A stretch of 64,000 bases of DNA from Pectobacterium araliae (GCF_037076465.1 NZ_AP028908.1:3906001-3970000); one strand, 5' to 3'; counted from the first letter of the stretch, positions 26,710 to 36,493 are shown. Made by a program: numbers and translations. Notes: generated by a model from the sequence alone, not told the origin.

Positions 26710-27687
26710 ATGTCGAATAGTCTGACCTATTGTGATCTCCCCGATGAGATCAACTGTTGGCCGGGACTGCCATTATCACTGAGCGGTGACGAAGTGATGC
26801 CGCTTGACTACCGCGCTGGCGACACCGGCTGGCTGATTTATAGCGATGTCCTCGATAAAAACCTGATTTCCCGCTACCAGCGCAAGCTAGGGAGTGCCAT
26901 GGTCATCGTGAGCGCCTGGAATGTGGGCGATTATCAGGTCGTCCGTTTGGCGGGTACGCTGACGCCACGTGCCACCAAACTGGCTCACGAGCTGGGTATC
27001 GATGTTGCGGCCATGCGTAACGCACCGACGCTGCGGTCACCGGGTTTACTGGTGATGGACATGGATTCCACCGCGATTCAGATCGAATGCATTGATGAAA
27101 TCGCCAAGCTGGCAGGCACAGGCGAGTTGGTGGCGGAAGTCACCGAACGCGCGATGCGTGGCGAACTAGATTTCGCCGCCAGCCTGCGTCAGCGCGTAGG
27201 GACATTAAAAGGTGCCGACGCCACTATTTTACAGACGGTACGCAAAACCCTGCCGCTGATGCCGGGCCTAACCCATATGGTTAGCCAGCTTCAGGAAGCG
27301 GGTTGGCACGTTGCGATTGCATCGGGCGGGTTTACCTACTTTGCTGATTATCTGCGTGACGAGCTAGGTCTGGTCGCCGCCGTTGCCAACGAATTAGGCA
27401 TGCAAGACGGCAAGCTGACGGGTGAAGTCATCGGCACGATTGTTGATGCTAAATATAAAGCGACTACGCTGCAACAGTTGGCAGAAAAGCTGGAAATCCC
27501 CATGCACCAGACCGTTGCCATCGGGGACGGCGCAAACGATCTTCCGATGATCAAGACCGCTAGCTTAGGCATTGCCTATCACGCTAAGCCCAAGGTCAAT
27601 GAGCAGGCGGCGGTGACGATCCGTCATGCCGATCTGACTGGCGTGCTTTGCATCCTCAGCGGCAGCATGAGACACGAAAAGCGTTAA
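26710..27687 (+). CDS. serB: Phosphoserine phosphatase
   Basis: HAD-family phosphatase that carries out the last step of L-serine synthesis (phosphoserine to serine). The catalytic DxDxT motif is seen in LLVMDMDSTAI near residue 115, ASGGFTYF contains the motif II Ser, and IGDGANDLPM is motif IV near 273. The N-terminal region of about 100 residues is the ACT-like part typical of enteric SerB. I chose the ATG at 26710 (MSNSLTYCDLPDE), giving 325 aa versus 322 in E. coli. It runs into radA with an 18-base gap, as in E. coli. Confidence 0.95.
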   Translation: MSNSLTYCDLPDEINCWPGLPLSLSGDEVMPLDYRAGDTGWLIYSDVLDKNLISRYQRKLGSAMVIVSAWNVGDYQVVRLAGTLTPRATKLAHELGIDVAAMRNAPTLRSPGLLVMDMDSTAIQIECIDEIAKLAGTGELVAEVTERAMRGELDFAASLRQRVGTLKGADATILQTVRKTLPLMPGLTHMVSQLQEAGWHVAIASGGFTYFADYLRDELGLVAAVANELGMQDGKLTGEVIGTIVDAKYKATTLQQLAEKLEIPMHQTVAIGDGANDLPMIKTASLGIAYHAKPKVNEQAAVTIRHADLTGVLCILSGSMRHEKR

Positions 27688-27704
27688 TTAGCAGGAGGTG
27701 AACC

Positions 27705-29087
27705 GTGGCAAAAGCCGTCAAACGGGCGTTTGTATGTAATGAATGCGGGGCGGATTACCCACGCTGGCAAGGGCAGTGCAGCGCCTGCCACGCCTGGAAT
27801 ACCATTACCGAAGTCCGCCTGGCCTCGGCGTCTGTGTCACGTTCTGACCGTCTCACTGGCTATGCAGGCGAAAGCGCTGGCGTCAGTCGGGTACAGAAGC
27901 TCTCGGAAATCAGTCTTGAAGCGCTGCCTCGCTTTTCTACAGGCTTTCAGGAGTTTGACCGTGTTCTGGGCGGCGGCGTCGTTCCGGGCAGCGCGATCCT
28001 GATCGGCGGTAACCCCGGCGCAGGTAAAAGTACCCTGCTGCTGCAAACGCTGTGCAAGCTGTCAGAAAATATGAAAACCCTGTACGTCACCGGCGAAGAA
28101 TCCTTGCAGCAGGTGGCAATGCGGGCACATCGCCTCAATCTGCCGACCCAGAATCTCAACATGCTGTCGGAAACCAGCATCGAACAGATTTGCCTGATTG
28201 CCGAGCAGGAACAGCCGAAATTGATGGTGATCGACTCCATTCAGGTCATGCATCTCGCCGATATTCAGTCGTCTCCCGGCAGCGTGGCGCAGGTGCGTGA
28301 AACCGCCGCCTACCTGACGCGCTTTGCCAAAACGCGCGGCGTGGCTATCGTCATGGTCGGCCACGTCACCAAAGATGGCTCACTCGCTGGGCCGAAAGTA
28401 TTGGAACACTGCATCGATTGCTCCGTGCTGCTGGACGGCGATGCCGATTCGCGTTTCCGCACGCTACGCAGCCATAAAAACCGTTTCGGTGCCGTCAATG
28501 AGTTAGGCGTGTTCGCCATGACGGAACAAGGACTGCGTGAGATCAGCAACCCGTCAGCCATTTTCCTCAGTCGCGGAGATGAAGTGACGTCCGGCAGTTC
28601 GGTCATGGTGGTGTGGGAAGGCACGCGCCCGCTGTTGGTGGAGATTCAGGCGCTGGTCGATCAATCGATGATGGCGAACCCGCGTCGCGTCGCGGTTGGG
28701 CTGGAGCAAAACCGACTGGCGATCCTGCTGGCGGTACTGCATCGCCACGGCGGCTTGCAGATGTCGGATCAGGATGTATTCGTGAATGTCGTCGGCGGCG
28801 TCAAAGTCACCGAAACCAGCGCTGACCTGGCGCTGCTGCTCTCGCTGGTTTCCAGCTTCCGCGATCGCCCGCTGCCACAGGATCTGGTCATCTTCGGCGA
28901 AGTCGGTCTGGCGGGCGAAATTCGCCCGGTTCCCAGCGGACAAGAGCGAATTGCCGAAGCTGCCAAACACGGTTTTAAACGCGCCATCGTTCCTCATGCC
29001 AATATGCCGAAGAAAGCCCCGGCCAGCATGCAGGTGTTCGGCGTGAAAAAGCTGGCCGACGCGCTGGCGATCCTCGACGATCTCTAA
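27705..29087 (+). CDS. radA: DNA repair protein RadA
   Basis: RecA-like ATPase that drives branch migration in recombinational repair, 460 aa. Visible parts in order: a C4 zinc finger (CNECG...CSAC near residues 10-27), a Walker A GGNPGAGKST near 102, the RadA-specific KNRFG motif near 258, and a C-terminal Lon-protease-like domain. The start has a nearby AGGAGGTG. It follows serB closely and precedes nadR. Confidence 0.97.
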   Translation: MAKAVKRAFVCNECGADYPRWQGQCSACHAWNTITEVRLASASVSRSDRLTGYAGESAGVSRVQKLSEISLEALPRFSTGFQEFDRVLGGGVVPGSAILIGGNPGAGKSTLLLQTLCKLSENMKTLYVTGEESLQQVAMRAHRLNLPTQNLNMLSETSIEQICLIAEQEQPKLMVIDSIQVMHLADIQSSPGSVAQVRETAAYLTRFAKTRGVAIVMVGHVTKDGSLAGPKVLEHCIDCSVLLDGDADSRFRTLRSHKNRFGAVNELGVFAMTEQGLREISNPSAIFLSRGDEVTSGSSVMVVWEGTRPLLVEIQALVDQSMMANPRRVAVGLEQNRLAILLAVLHRHGGLQMSDQDVFVNVVGGVKVTETSADLALLLSLVSSFRDRPLPQDLVIFGEVGLAGEIRPVPSGQERIAEAAKHGFKRAIVPHANMPKKAPASMQVFGVKKLADALAILDDL

Positions 29088-29187
29088 ACGGACCACAGAA
29101 AACTATCCGTTGCGCTTCCCCCTGTGTACCTTTAGCGCAAACAGGCGTGTGAAAGAGTAGCGGAGGTTACCCTATCTTGTGGTATTT

Positions 29188-29205
29188 TGTTTAGTAAGCT
29201 AAACA
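29188..29205. promoter_or_regulatory. NadR operator (NadR box) upstream of nadR
   Basis: TGTTTA-GTAAGC-TAAACA is a perfect match to the NadR box TGTTTA-N6-TAAACA. It is 14 bases upstream of the nadR ATG and indicates autorepression when NAD is plentiful. Confidence 0.85.
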
Positions 29206-29218
29206 AGAGTGTTGCACC

Positions 29219-30472
29219 ATGTCATCCTTTGATTACCTGAAATCCGCTATCCGCCAAAAGGGTTGCACCCTACAGCAGGTTGCCGACGCAACCGATATGA
29301 CCAAAGGCTATCTCAGTCAATTACTTAATGCCAAAATAAAAAGCCCTAGCGCCCAGAAACTGGAAGCGCTGCATCGCTTTCTTGAACTGGAATTCCCGCG
29401 CTACGAAAAGAATATTGGTATTGTCTTCGGTAAGTTCTATCCGCTACACACAGGCCATATTTATCTGATTCAACGCGCTTGCAGCCAGGTCGATGAACTG
29501 CATGTGATTTTAGGTTACGACGAACCGCGTGACCGCCTGCTGTTTGAGAACAGTTCGATGTCACAGCAGCCCACCGTTAGTGACCGCCTGCGCTGGCTAT
29601 TACAGACCTTTAAGTATCAGAAAAATATTCATATTCACGCCTTTAATGAGCAAGGGATGGAGCCTTACCCGCACGGTTGGGATGTGTGGAGCAAAGGAAT
29701 TCAGGCGTTCATGCAGGAAAAAAGCATCACGCCTAATTTCGTCTACACCAGCGAAGAACAGGATGCCGCGCAATATCGCGAACATCTGGGGATTGAGGCA
29801 GTCTTGATCGACCCACAGCGATCTTTCATGAACATCAGCGGCTCGCAGATTCGCCACGATCCTTTCCGTTATTGGGACTATATCCCGACCGAAGTGAAGC
29901 CGTTCTTTGTGCGTACCGTTGCCATTCTTGGCGGGGAATCCAGCGGTAAATCCACGCTGGTGAACAAGTTGGCTAACATCTTCAACACCACCAGCGCCTG
30001 GGAATATGGCCGCGATTACGTGTTCTCCCATCTGGGTGGCGACGAGATGGCGTTGCAGTATTCCGACTACGACAAGATCGCGCTAGGTCAAGCGCAGTAC
30101 ATTGATTTTGCGGTCAAATATGCCAATAAAGTGGCCTTTATCGACACCGATTTTGTCACCACGCAGGCATTCTGCAAAAAATATGAAGGGCGTGAACACC
30201 CCTTTGTTCAGGCGCTGGTCGACGAATACCGCTTCGATCTGGTGATTTTGCTGGAGAATAATACACCGTGGGTAGCCGACGGGCTGCGCAGTTTAGGCAG
30301 TACCACCGCCCGTTCGGAGTTCCAGAACCTGCTGAAAACGATGCTGGCTAACAATAATATCCCGTACGTTTACATCAGAGAGTCGGACTACGATTCGCGT
30401 TTCCTGCACTGTGTGGAATTGGTACAGCAGATGTTGGGTCACGATCGGTCGCCTGAACCGATCAAAAGCTAG
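29219..30472 (+). CDS. nadR: Trifunctional NAD regulator / NMN adenylyltransferase / ribosylnicotinamide kinase
   Basis: A 417-aa fusion protein. An N-terminal helix-turn-helix (about 1-60: GCTLQQVADATDMTKGYLSQ) represses NAD synthesis genes. A nucleotidyltransferase domain makes NAD from NMN (GIVFGKFYPLHTGHIYLI near 65-83). A C-terminal kinase domain phosphorylates nicotinamide riboside (Walker A GGESSGKST near 238). The gene follows radA and has a perfect NadR box in front of it. Its TAG stop shares the four bases CTAG (30469-30472) with the stop of the convergent ygfA. Confidence 0.97.
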   Translation: MSSFDYLKSAIRQKGCTLQQVADATDMTKGYLSQLLNAKIKSPSAQKLEALHRFLELEFPRYEKNIGIVFGKFYPLHTGHIYLIQRACSQVDELHVILGYDEPRDRLLFENSSMSQQPTVSDRLRWLLQTFKYQKNIHIHAFNEQGMEPYPHGWDVWSKGIQAFMQEKSITPNFVYTSEEQDAAQYREHLGIEAVLIDPQRSFMNISGSQIRHDPFRYWDYIPTEVKPFFVRTVAILGGESSGKSTLVNKLANIFNTTSAWEYGRDYVFSHLGGDEMALQYSDYDKIALGQAQYIDFAVKYANKVAFIDTDFVTTQAFCKKYEGREHPFVQALVDEYRFDLVILLENNTPWVADGLRSLGSTTARSEFQNLLKTMLANNNIPYVYIRESDYDSRFLHCVELVQQMLGHDRSPEPIKS

Positions 30473-31110
30473 CGCGAATGCCACTGCCAATGGTGGGAGG
30501 GGGTAATAATTTCCGGCAGCGGAATGTCCCAACTTTCCACTGGCAAAGCACCAACCTGCTGACAATCGTGGGCCAGACCGATCGGGTAAGGCCCGCGAGA
30601 TGTCTCATTGCGATACTGCAATGTTCGGTCATAAAACCCGCCCCCCATACCCAGCCGCTGCCCCTGACGATCAAACGCCACCAGCGGCGTCAGCAGGACG
30701 TCTAACTGCGCTAACGGCAACACCTGACGCACATCCAGACGCGGCTCCATAATCTTCAGACGATTGCGCACCAGTTCGGTGTCCGGCGCATAGCGCAGGA
30801 ACAACAGATGCCCGGTACGAAACGGGTGCAGAACCGGCAAATAGACGCGCTTCCCCTGCTGCCATAGCTGTTGAATCAGCGTGGAGGTATCCAGCTCGCC
30901 GTCAAACGACAGAAAAGCCGCCACGCTATCTGCCCGTATGATTTTCGGGTGCGCCATGACGCATTCACACGCCTGCTGCGCAAAGCGCGACTGCTGTTCC
31001 GACGTCAGTAAACGACGCTGCTGACGTACAGTCTGACGAATCTGCTGACGTGATACGGCCGTAGAAGAGAATGAGGGTTTGGGAGAAATTGGCGGTTCAG
31101 AAGATGACAT
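30469..31110 (-). CDS. ygfA: 5-formyltetrahydrofolate cyclo-ligase
   Basis: Converts 5-formyl-THF to 5,10-methenyl-THF using ATP. Family motifs: the basic N-terminal RQTVRQQRR segment and the ATP-binding GMGGGFYDRTL. The length is 213 aa, with a Ser/Pro-rich N-terminal extension compared with E. coli YgfA (about 182), so an internal start is possible. It lies immediately downstream of the 6S RNA gene on the same strand; the ssrS-ygfA arrangement is conserved in enterics, and the two are probably co-transcribed. Confidence 0.94.
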   Translation of the reverse strand: MSSSEPPISPKPSFSSTAVSRQQIRQTVRQQRRLLTSEQQSRFAQQACECVMAHPKIIRADSVAAFLSFDGELDTSTLIQQLWQQGKRVYLPVLHPFRTGHLLFLRYAPDTELVRNRLKIMEPRLDVRQVLPLAQLDVLLTPLVAFDRQGQRLGMGGGFYDRTLQYRNETSRGPYPIGLAHDCQQVGALPVESWDIPLPEIITPSHHWQWHSR

Positions 31111-31149
31111 GGGCTATATTCGCCACGGGTCAAGAATAATAAAAGAAAG

Positions 31150-31334
31150 GGAATCTCCGAGATGCCGCCGCAGGCTGTAACCCTTGAACCCTTGGTTCAA
31201 GGTGAACATAACGTCGCAGTTTTAAGGCTTCTCGGACGAACCGAGCGTGCTCACCAACCGCAGAGCATTACATTCTGTTTGGTATGAAATATCGGCTCAG
31301 GGGACTGACCCGCTGACAAACATCTCAGAGAAAT
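31150..31334 (-). ncRNA. ssrS: 6S RNA
   Basis: The roughly 185-nt region on the minus strand begins ATTTCTCTGAGATGTT (31334 downward) and ends ATCTCGGAGATTCC, matching the conserved closing stems of E. coli 6S RNA. Internal blocks CAGTCCCCTGAGCCGATATT, GGTTGGTGAGCA and AGAAGCCTTAAAACTGCGAC are as in E. coli. 6S RNA binds sigma-70 RNA polymerase in stationary phase. Its position between zapA and ygfA is the conserved enteric location. End points are estimated from alignment by eye to the E. coli sequence. Confidence 0.95.
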
Positions 31335-31408
31335 TTTATTCGTTACTCGCGATAAACCTTAGCACGTCTTATCGCGTAAAAACACCGTACTTTTGTCAAA
31401 ATACGACG

Positions 31409-31738
31409 TTATTCAAATTGTGTACCCTGACGCTCTGTGATCTTACCTTGCTCCAGCAGCGCCTGCTCAATAGTCTGCTGTAACATACGAATACGTTGTT
31501 CCATATTCGACGCATAATCACGCGTTTTGCCCCGTTCCTGCGCCAGTTCATGGCACACATTCAGCGCGGCAATAAACACCAGTTGCTCGGTGTTGGTGAC
31601 TCTAGTGCGAACTTTAAGATCTTGCAACCGCTGGTTAAGATCTTCCGCTGCCTGATTCAACGCTTCCTGTTGTTCTGGCGGACAATTCACTCTTAACGAA
31701 CGGCCAAAAATTTGAATATCTACTGGTTGTGCAGACAT
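31409..31738 (-). CDS. zapA: Cell division protein ZapA
   Basis: A 109-aa FtsZ-associated protein that promotes Z-ring assembly. The N-terminus [19 protein letters not shown] and the following [15 protein letters not shown] are typical of ZapA, and the C-terminal half is a coiled coil ([20 protein letters not shown]). ATG at 31738. It is upstream of the 6S RNA gene on the same strand and divergent from ygfB, as in E. coli. Confidence 0.96.
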   Translation of the reverse strand: MSAQPVDIQIFGRSLRVNCPPEQQEALNQAAEDLNQRLQDLKVRTRVTNTEQLVFIAALNVCHELAQERGKTRDYASNMEQRIRMLQQTIEQALLEQGKITERQGTQFE

Positions 31739-31930
31739 ACCACCTTCCTGCCTTTTGTCGTTCTTGCGCCCGCGTGTCGCATAGCATGAGCATTACCCGT
31801 TACATCGGGTTCGTTAAAGCGGGCGCCACTATATATAGCCGAGATCTAAGATACAAGCCCTTTCTGGAATCCAAAGGGAGCTTGGTGGTAGCATAGCACG
31901 AACCAATCCAGCCAACGATGACGAATCCGC

Positions 31931-32518
31931 ATGTCCATAGAGAATACGTTTCCTGCCTATGAAGGCCTTGACCAACTGCTTCACCAACAGCAAGTCGCGC
32001 TGACCGCTGCAGAAATGCACGGCTTGATCAGCGGAATGCTGTGTGGTGGAAACCATGACGACAGTTGGAGAACGCTGGTTTTTGAACTGACGAATGAAGG
32101 TATGGCGTTTACTCAAACACTGTCGCAACCGCTTCAGGACCTGTATCAGACTACGCGTGAAGCACTGGAAGATGATGGCTTCCTGTTTCAGCTTTTTCTG
32201 CCAGATGATTCGCAGGACGAGGTAAGCGTCTTTGATCGCGCCGATGCGCTGGCAGGTTGGGTCAACCACTTCCTGCTTGGTCTGGGTGTCGCTCAACCTA
32301 AGTTGAACAAGGTTAAGGGCGAGTTGAAAGAAGCCATCGACGATTTACGCAACATCGCACAGCTTGGCTACGACGAAGATGAAGATCAGGAAGAACTGGA
32401 ACAATCACTGGAAGAGGTGATTGAGTATGTTCGCGTTTCTGCCATTTTGTGCCATACCGAATTTACCAACCAGCACGTTGTGACTGCGCCAGAACAGCAA
32501 AAACCAACGTTGCACTAA
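31931..32518 (+). CDS. ygfB: UPF0149 family protein YgfB
   Basis: Acidic cytoplasmic protein of 195 aa in the UPF0149/YgfB family ([12 protein letters not shown] near residue 35; long acidic segment [17 protein letters not shown]). Function is not established; in Pseudomonas a YgfB homologue affects beta-lactamase regulation. First gene of the ygfB-pepP-ubiH-ubiI series, about 190 bases divergent from zapA. Start is ATG at 31931. Confidence 0.94.
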   Translation: MSIENTFPAYEGLDQLLHQQQVALTAAEMHGLISGMLCGGNHDDSWRTLVFELTNEGMAFTQTLSQPLQDLYQTTREALEDDGFLFQLFLPDDSQDEVSVFDRADALAGWVNHFLLGLGVAQPKLNKVKGELKEAIDDLRNIAQLGYDEDEDQEELEQSLEEVIEYVRVSAILCHTEFTNQHVVTAPEQQKPTLH

Positions 32519-32579
32519 TACCGTATTACGCCAGGCGGTAGGGAAACACAACCGCACGGACTACTTTCAGGAGCAGGTG

Positions 32580-33905
32580 ATGAATCCACAAGAATTTCTT
32601 CGTCGTCGTCAGGGTCTGTTAGAAAAAATGGCACCGGGCAGCGCGGCGATTATTTTTGCCGCGCCGGAAGCGCAGCGTAATGCCGACAGTGAATATCCTT
32701 ATCGTCAAAACAGCGATTTCTGGTATTTCACAGGGTTCAACGAACCAGAATCCGTTCTATTGCTGGTAAAAAGCGATGCTAAACACCATCACAGCGTACT
32801 CTTCAATCGCGTGCGCGACCTGACCGCTGAAATCTGGTTTGGTCGCCGTCTTGGTCAGGAAGCGGCACCCGCCAAGCTCGGCGTTGACCGCGCACTGCCG
32901 TTTGATGAAATCAGTGCACAACTGCATCTGTTATTGAATGGATTGGACGTGGTGTACCACGCGCAGGGGCAGTACGATTACGCCGACGAGCTGGTCTTCA
33001 CTGCGCTGGATACCTTGCGCAACGGCACCCGTCAGGGATTGGCTGCCCCCGCGACACTGACCGACTGGCGTCCGTGGGTACATGAGATGCGTCTGTTCAA
33101 ATCACCGGAAGAAATCAGCGTCATGCGTCGCGCCTGCGAAATTACCGCACTGGCGCACACCCGCGCCATGCAAAAATGCCGCCCCGGCATGTATGAATAC
33201 CAGCTTGAAGGTGAAATTCACCACGAATTTACCCGTCACGGCGCACGCTACCCTTCCTACAACACGATTGTTGGCAGCGGTGACAACGCCTGTATCCTGC
33301 ATTACACCGAAAACGAAACGCAAATGCGCGACGGCGATCTGGTGTTGATTGACGCGGGCTGTGAATACAAAAGCTATGCTGGCGATATTACCCGCACCTT
33401 CCCCGTCAACGGTAAATTTACCGCGCCGCAGCGTGCCATTTACGACATCGTACTGCGCTCACAGTTACGCGCACTGGAGCTATTCGGGCCGGGTCGCAGC
33501 ATCCGCGACGTGAATGATGAAGTGGTGCGCATTATGGTCAGCGGCCTTATCAAGCTCGGCGTGCTGAAGGGTGAAGTCGAAGAGCTGATTGCAGAGCAGG
33601 CACATCGCCAATTCTTTATGCATGGTCTCAGCCACTGGCTGGGTCTGGATGTGCACGACGTTGGAAATTACGGCACCACCGATCGGGGCCGTCCGCTTGA
33701 ACCGGGTATGGTACTGACCATCGAGCCAGGCCTTTACATCGCGCCCGATGCCAAAGTGCCACAGCAGTACCGGGGGATCGGTGTGCGTATCGAAGACAAC
33801 ATCGTCATCACCGAAAACGGCAACGAAAACCTGACGGCTAGCGTAGTCAAAGACGCCGATGCCATCGAAGCGCTGATGGCGCAACAGCATGACAAACAGA
33901 ACTAA
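32580..33905 (+). CDS. pepP: Xaa-Pro aminopeptidase
   Basis: Dinuclear-metal aminopeptidase P, which removes N-terminal residues before proline. The metal ligands are visible: the two Asp in LIDAGCEYKSYAGDITRT, His in HGLSHWLGLDVHDVG, Glu in TIEPGLYI and Glu in RIEDNIVIT. The ATG at 32580 is preceded by AGGAGCAGGTG; a GTG codon directly before it is less likely to be used. 441 aa, exactly as in E. coli. Between ygfB and ubiH. Confidence 0.97.
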   Translation: MNPQEFLRRRQGLLEKMAPGSAAIIFAAPEAQRNADSEYPYRQNSDFWYFTGFNEPESVLLLVKSDAKHHHSVLFNRVRDLTAEIWFGRRLGQEAAPAKLGVDRALPFDEISAQLHLLLNGLDVVYHAQGQYDYADELVFTALDTLRNGTRQGLAAPATLTDWRPWVHEMRLFKSPEEISVMRRACEITALAHTRAMQKCRPGMYEYQLEGEIHHEFTRHGARYPSYNTIVGSGDNACILHYTENETQMRDGDLVLIDAGCEYKSYAGDITRTFPVNGKFTAPQRAIYDIVLRSQLRALELFGPGRSIRDVNDEVVRIMVSGLIKLGVLKGEVEELIAEQAHRQFFMHGLSHWLGLDVHDVGNYGTTDRGRPLEPGMVLTIEPGLYIAPDAKVPQQYRGIGVRIEDNIVITENGNENLTASVVKDADAIEALMAQQHDKQN

Positions 33906-33950
33906 GCAGCGCTTTCAAAGGACAATGACATCATTGCAAAGGACAACAGC

Positions 33951-35129
33951 ATGGCGGTCATGATTGTCGGTGGCGGCATGGCGGGCGCGACGCTAGCGCT
34001 GGCGGTATCGCGGCTTTCACAAGGTACGATCCCGGTTGATCTTATCGAGGCGCATTCGCCGCTCGACAAGGAACATCCGGGCTTTGACGCACGCGCCATC
34101 GCGCTGTCTGACGGCACCCGCCAGCAGCTCGCGGCGCTGGGCATCTGGCAACCCCTGTCAGGCCATGCGACAGCGATTACCGACATTCACGTCAGCGAAC
34201 GCGGACATGCCAGCGCGGTGAATCTGCACGCGTCAGACTATCACGTTCAGGCATTGGGCCATGTGGTTGAGCTGCACGACGTCGGGCAACGCCTGTTTTA
34301 CCTGCTGCAACAAGCTCCCGGCGTGCGCCTACACTGTCCCGCCAAAGTGGTTACCGTCACGCGGACGCAAGAGAATGCGACGCTAACGCTAGACAATGGC
34401 ACTGAGCTAACGGGCCAGCTACTGGTTGCTGCCGATGGTTCGCACTCCATGTTGTCACAATCCTGCGGGATTCAGTGGCAACAGCATGATTATGATCAGA
34501 TCGCCGTGATCGCCAATGTGACGACCGCCGAGCCTCATCGTGGGCGCGCATTCGAGCGATTTACTCCGCACGGCCCGCTGGCGCTCTTGCCGATGAATAA
34601 CGGTCGCTGCTCGCTCGTCTGGTGCCATGATAAACACCGTCAACATGAAGTTGATAGCTGGAGCGAAGGCGAATTTCGTCAGCAGCTACAGCAGGCCTTT
34701 GGCTGGCGTCTGGGGCAATTTACTCATATCGGCGAGCACCATAGCTATCCGCTACGCTTACTCACGGCCAACCAGCATATTAGCCATCGGCTGGCGCTGG
34801 TAGGCAACGCGGCACAAACACTACATCCCATTGCCGGACAAGGCTTTAATCTGGGAATTCGCGATGTGATGTCGCTGGCGGAGACGGTCGTCGATGCAGC
34901 GAAAAATCAGCAAGATATCGGCCAGTACAGCGTGCTCAGCCGCTATCAGCAACGGCGTGAACCCGATCAGCACGCCACCGTGACAATTACCGATGGTCTG
35001 GTCAGACTGTTCGCTAACCGCTATACCGCATTGGCCGTCAGTCGTAATTTGGGTCTGATCGCCATGAATAACCTGCCGCTGATGCGCGATGCCTTTGCCC
35101 GTCGCACGCTGGGTTGGGTAAAACGTTAA
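33951..35129 (+). CDS. ubiH: 2-octaprenyl-6-methoxyphenol hydroxylase
   Basis: FAD-dependent monooxygenase of ubiquinone synthesis. FAD-binding motifs: MIVGGGMAGATLAL at the N-terminus, LLVAADGSHS, and GNAAQTLHPIAGQGFNLG near the C-terminus. 392 aa as in E. coli. The ATG at 33951 starts a protein that aligns from the first residues (MAVMIVGGG versus MSVIIVGGG). Follows pepP by 45 bases and precedes its paralogue ubiI by 28. Confidence 0.96.
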   Translation: MAVMIVGGGMAGATLALAVSRLSQGTIPVDLIEAHSPLDKEHPGFDARAIALSDGTRQQLAALGIWQPLSGHATAITDIHVSERGHASAVNLHASDYHVQALGHVVELHDVGQRLFYLLQQAPGVRLHCPAKVVTVTRTQENATLTLDNGTELTGQLLVAADGSHSMLSQSCGIQWQQHDYDQIAVIANVTTAEPHRGRAFERFTPHGPLALLPMNNGRCSLVWCHDKHRQHEVDSWSEGEFRQQLQQAFGWRLGQFTHIGEHHSYPLRLLTANQHISHRLALVGNAAQTLHPIAGQGFNLGIRDVMSLAETVVDAAKNQQDIGQYSVLSRYQQRREPDQHATVTITDGLVRLFANRYTALAVSRNLGLIAMNNLPLMRDAFARRTLGWVKR

Positions 35130-35157
35130 TTAAGCTCGCCAACAGGAAAATACGGAA

Positions 35158-36369
35158 ATGCAATCATTCGACGTGGTTATTGCCGGTGGCGGTATGGTCG
35201 GTCTGGCACTTGCCTGTGGTTTACAGGGGAGTGGCCTGCGCATCGCCGTACTGGAAAAGCAGGCGGCAGAATCTCAGCCGCTTGGGAAAGGCCATGCTCT
35301 GCGCGTCTCCGCCATCAACGCCGCCAGCGAGTGTCTTCTGCGCCATATCGGTGTTTGGGAAAATCTCGTGGCGCAACGCGTCAGCCCTTACAACGATATG
35401 CAGGTCTGGGATAAAGACAGCTTCGGTAAAATCAGTTTTAGCGGCGAAGAATTCGGCTTTTCCCACCTTGGGCATATCATTGAAAATCCGGTGATTCAGC
35501 AGGTACTGTGGCAACGCGCCTCTCAGTTAAGCGATATCACCCTGCTCTCTCCCGCGTCGCTAAAACAGGTTGCCTGGGGCGAGAACGAAGCCTTTATTAC
35601 GTTGCAGGACGACAGCATGCTGACCGCCCGGCTAGTGGTCGCGGCGGACGGTGCCCATTCGTGGCTGCGTCAGCATGCGGATATTCCGTTGACCTTTTGG
35701 GATTACGGCCATCATGCGTTGGTCGCCAACATTCGGACAGAACAGCCTCACCAATCCGTCGCACGTCAGGCGTTCCACGGCGACGGCATTCTGGCATTCC
35801 TGCCACTGGACGATCCGCACCTTTGTTCGATTGTCTGGTCGCTTTCACCAGAGCAAGCGCAGATGATGCAGAGCTTACCGGTGGAGGAATTCAACCGTCA
35901 GGCCGCCATGGCGTTTGATATGCGATTGGGGCTGTGTGAACTGGAAAGCGAGCGCCAGACTTTCCCACTGGTGGGACGCTACGCTCGCAGCTTCGCGGCA
36001 CACCGGCTGGTGCTGGTCGGTGACGCGGCGCACACCATTCACCCACTGGCAGGGCAAGGCGTCAATCTGGGCTTCATGGATGTCGCCGAACTGATTGCCG
36101 AGCTGAAGCGTTTACAGGCACAGGGCAAAGATATCGGCCAGCATCTTTATTTGCGGCGCTATGAACGCCGTCGCAAACACAGCGCCGCCGTGATGCTCGC
36201 CAGCATGCAGGGGTTCCGTGAACTGTTTGACGGTGACAATCCGGCGAAAAAGCTGCTGCGCGATGTCGGTCTGGTGTTGGCGGATAAACTGCCCGGTATT
36301 AAACCCACACTGGTACGTCAGGCAATGGGATTACACGATCTGCCAGATTGGCTCAGTGCCGGGAAATAA
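35158..36369 (+). CDS. ubiI: 2-octaprenylphenol hydroxylase UbiI (VisC)
   Basis: Paralogue of UbiH that carries out the C5 hydroxylation in ubiquinone synthesis. FAD motifs: VVIAGGGMVGLALACGL, LVVAADGAHSW and GDAAHTIHPLAGQGVNLGF. 403 aa (E. coli 400). The start at 35158 has AGGAAAATACGGAA upstream. It is the last core gene before the A+T-rich Hcp island; the usual E. coli neighbour gcvT is not here. Confidence 0.96.
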   Translation: MQSFDVVIAGGGMVGLALACGLQGSGLRIAVLEKQAAESQPLGKGHALRVSAINAASECLLRHIGVWENLVAQRVSPYNDMQVWDKDSFGKISFSGEEFGFSHLGHIIENPVIQQVLWQRASQLSDITLLSPASLKQVAWGENEAFITLQDDSMLTARLVVAADGAHSWLRQHADIPLTFWDYGHHALVANIRTEQPHQSVARQAFHGDGILAFLPLDDPHLCSIVWSLSPEQAQMMQSLPVEEFNRQAAMAFDMRLGLCELESERQTFPLVGRYARSFAAHRLVLVGDAAHTIHPLAGQGVNLGFMDVAELIAELKRLQAQGKDIGQHLYLRRYERRRKHSAAVMLASMQGFRELFDGDNPAKKLLRDVGLVLADKLPGIKPTLVRQAMGLHDLPDWLSAGK

Positions 36370-36389
36370 TAAGATCGGCATTGATCAAC

Positions 36390-36409
36390 CTCGCCGCTTA
36401 AGCGGCGAG
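36390..36409 (+). terminator. Hairpin at left edge of the Hcp island
   Basis: CTCGCCGC-TTAA-GCGGCGAG is a perfect 8-bp stem 20 bases past the ubiI stop, without a clear T run. The same stem recurs at 40460-40479 at the other edge of the island. Confidence 0.6.
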
Positions 36410-36493
36410 ATATCAATAACACTGCATTGTTAATTAAAGCACTAACGTCTTCAACCATCTCTCTTGTTATTTTAGTCACCAATTTTTTATTTA

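Noticed and set aside
31247..31483. 78-codon plus-strand ORF over the 6S RNA/zapA gap
   Set aside because: It overlaps the conserved 6S RNA 5' region and the zapA 3' end; no start signal or homology recognised.
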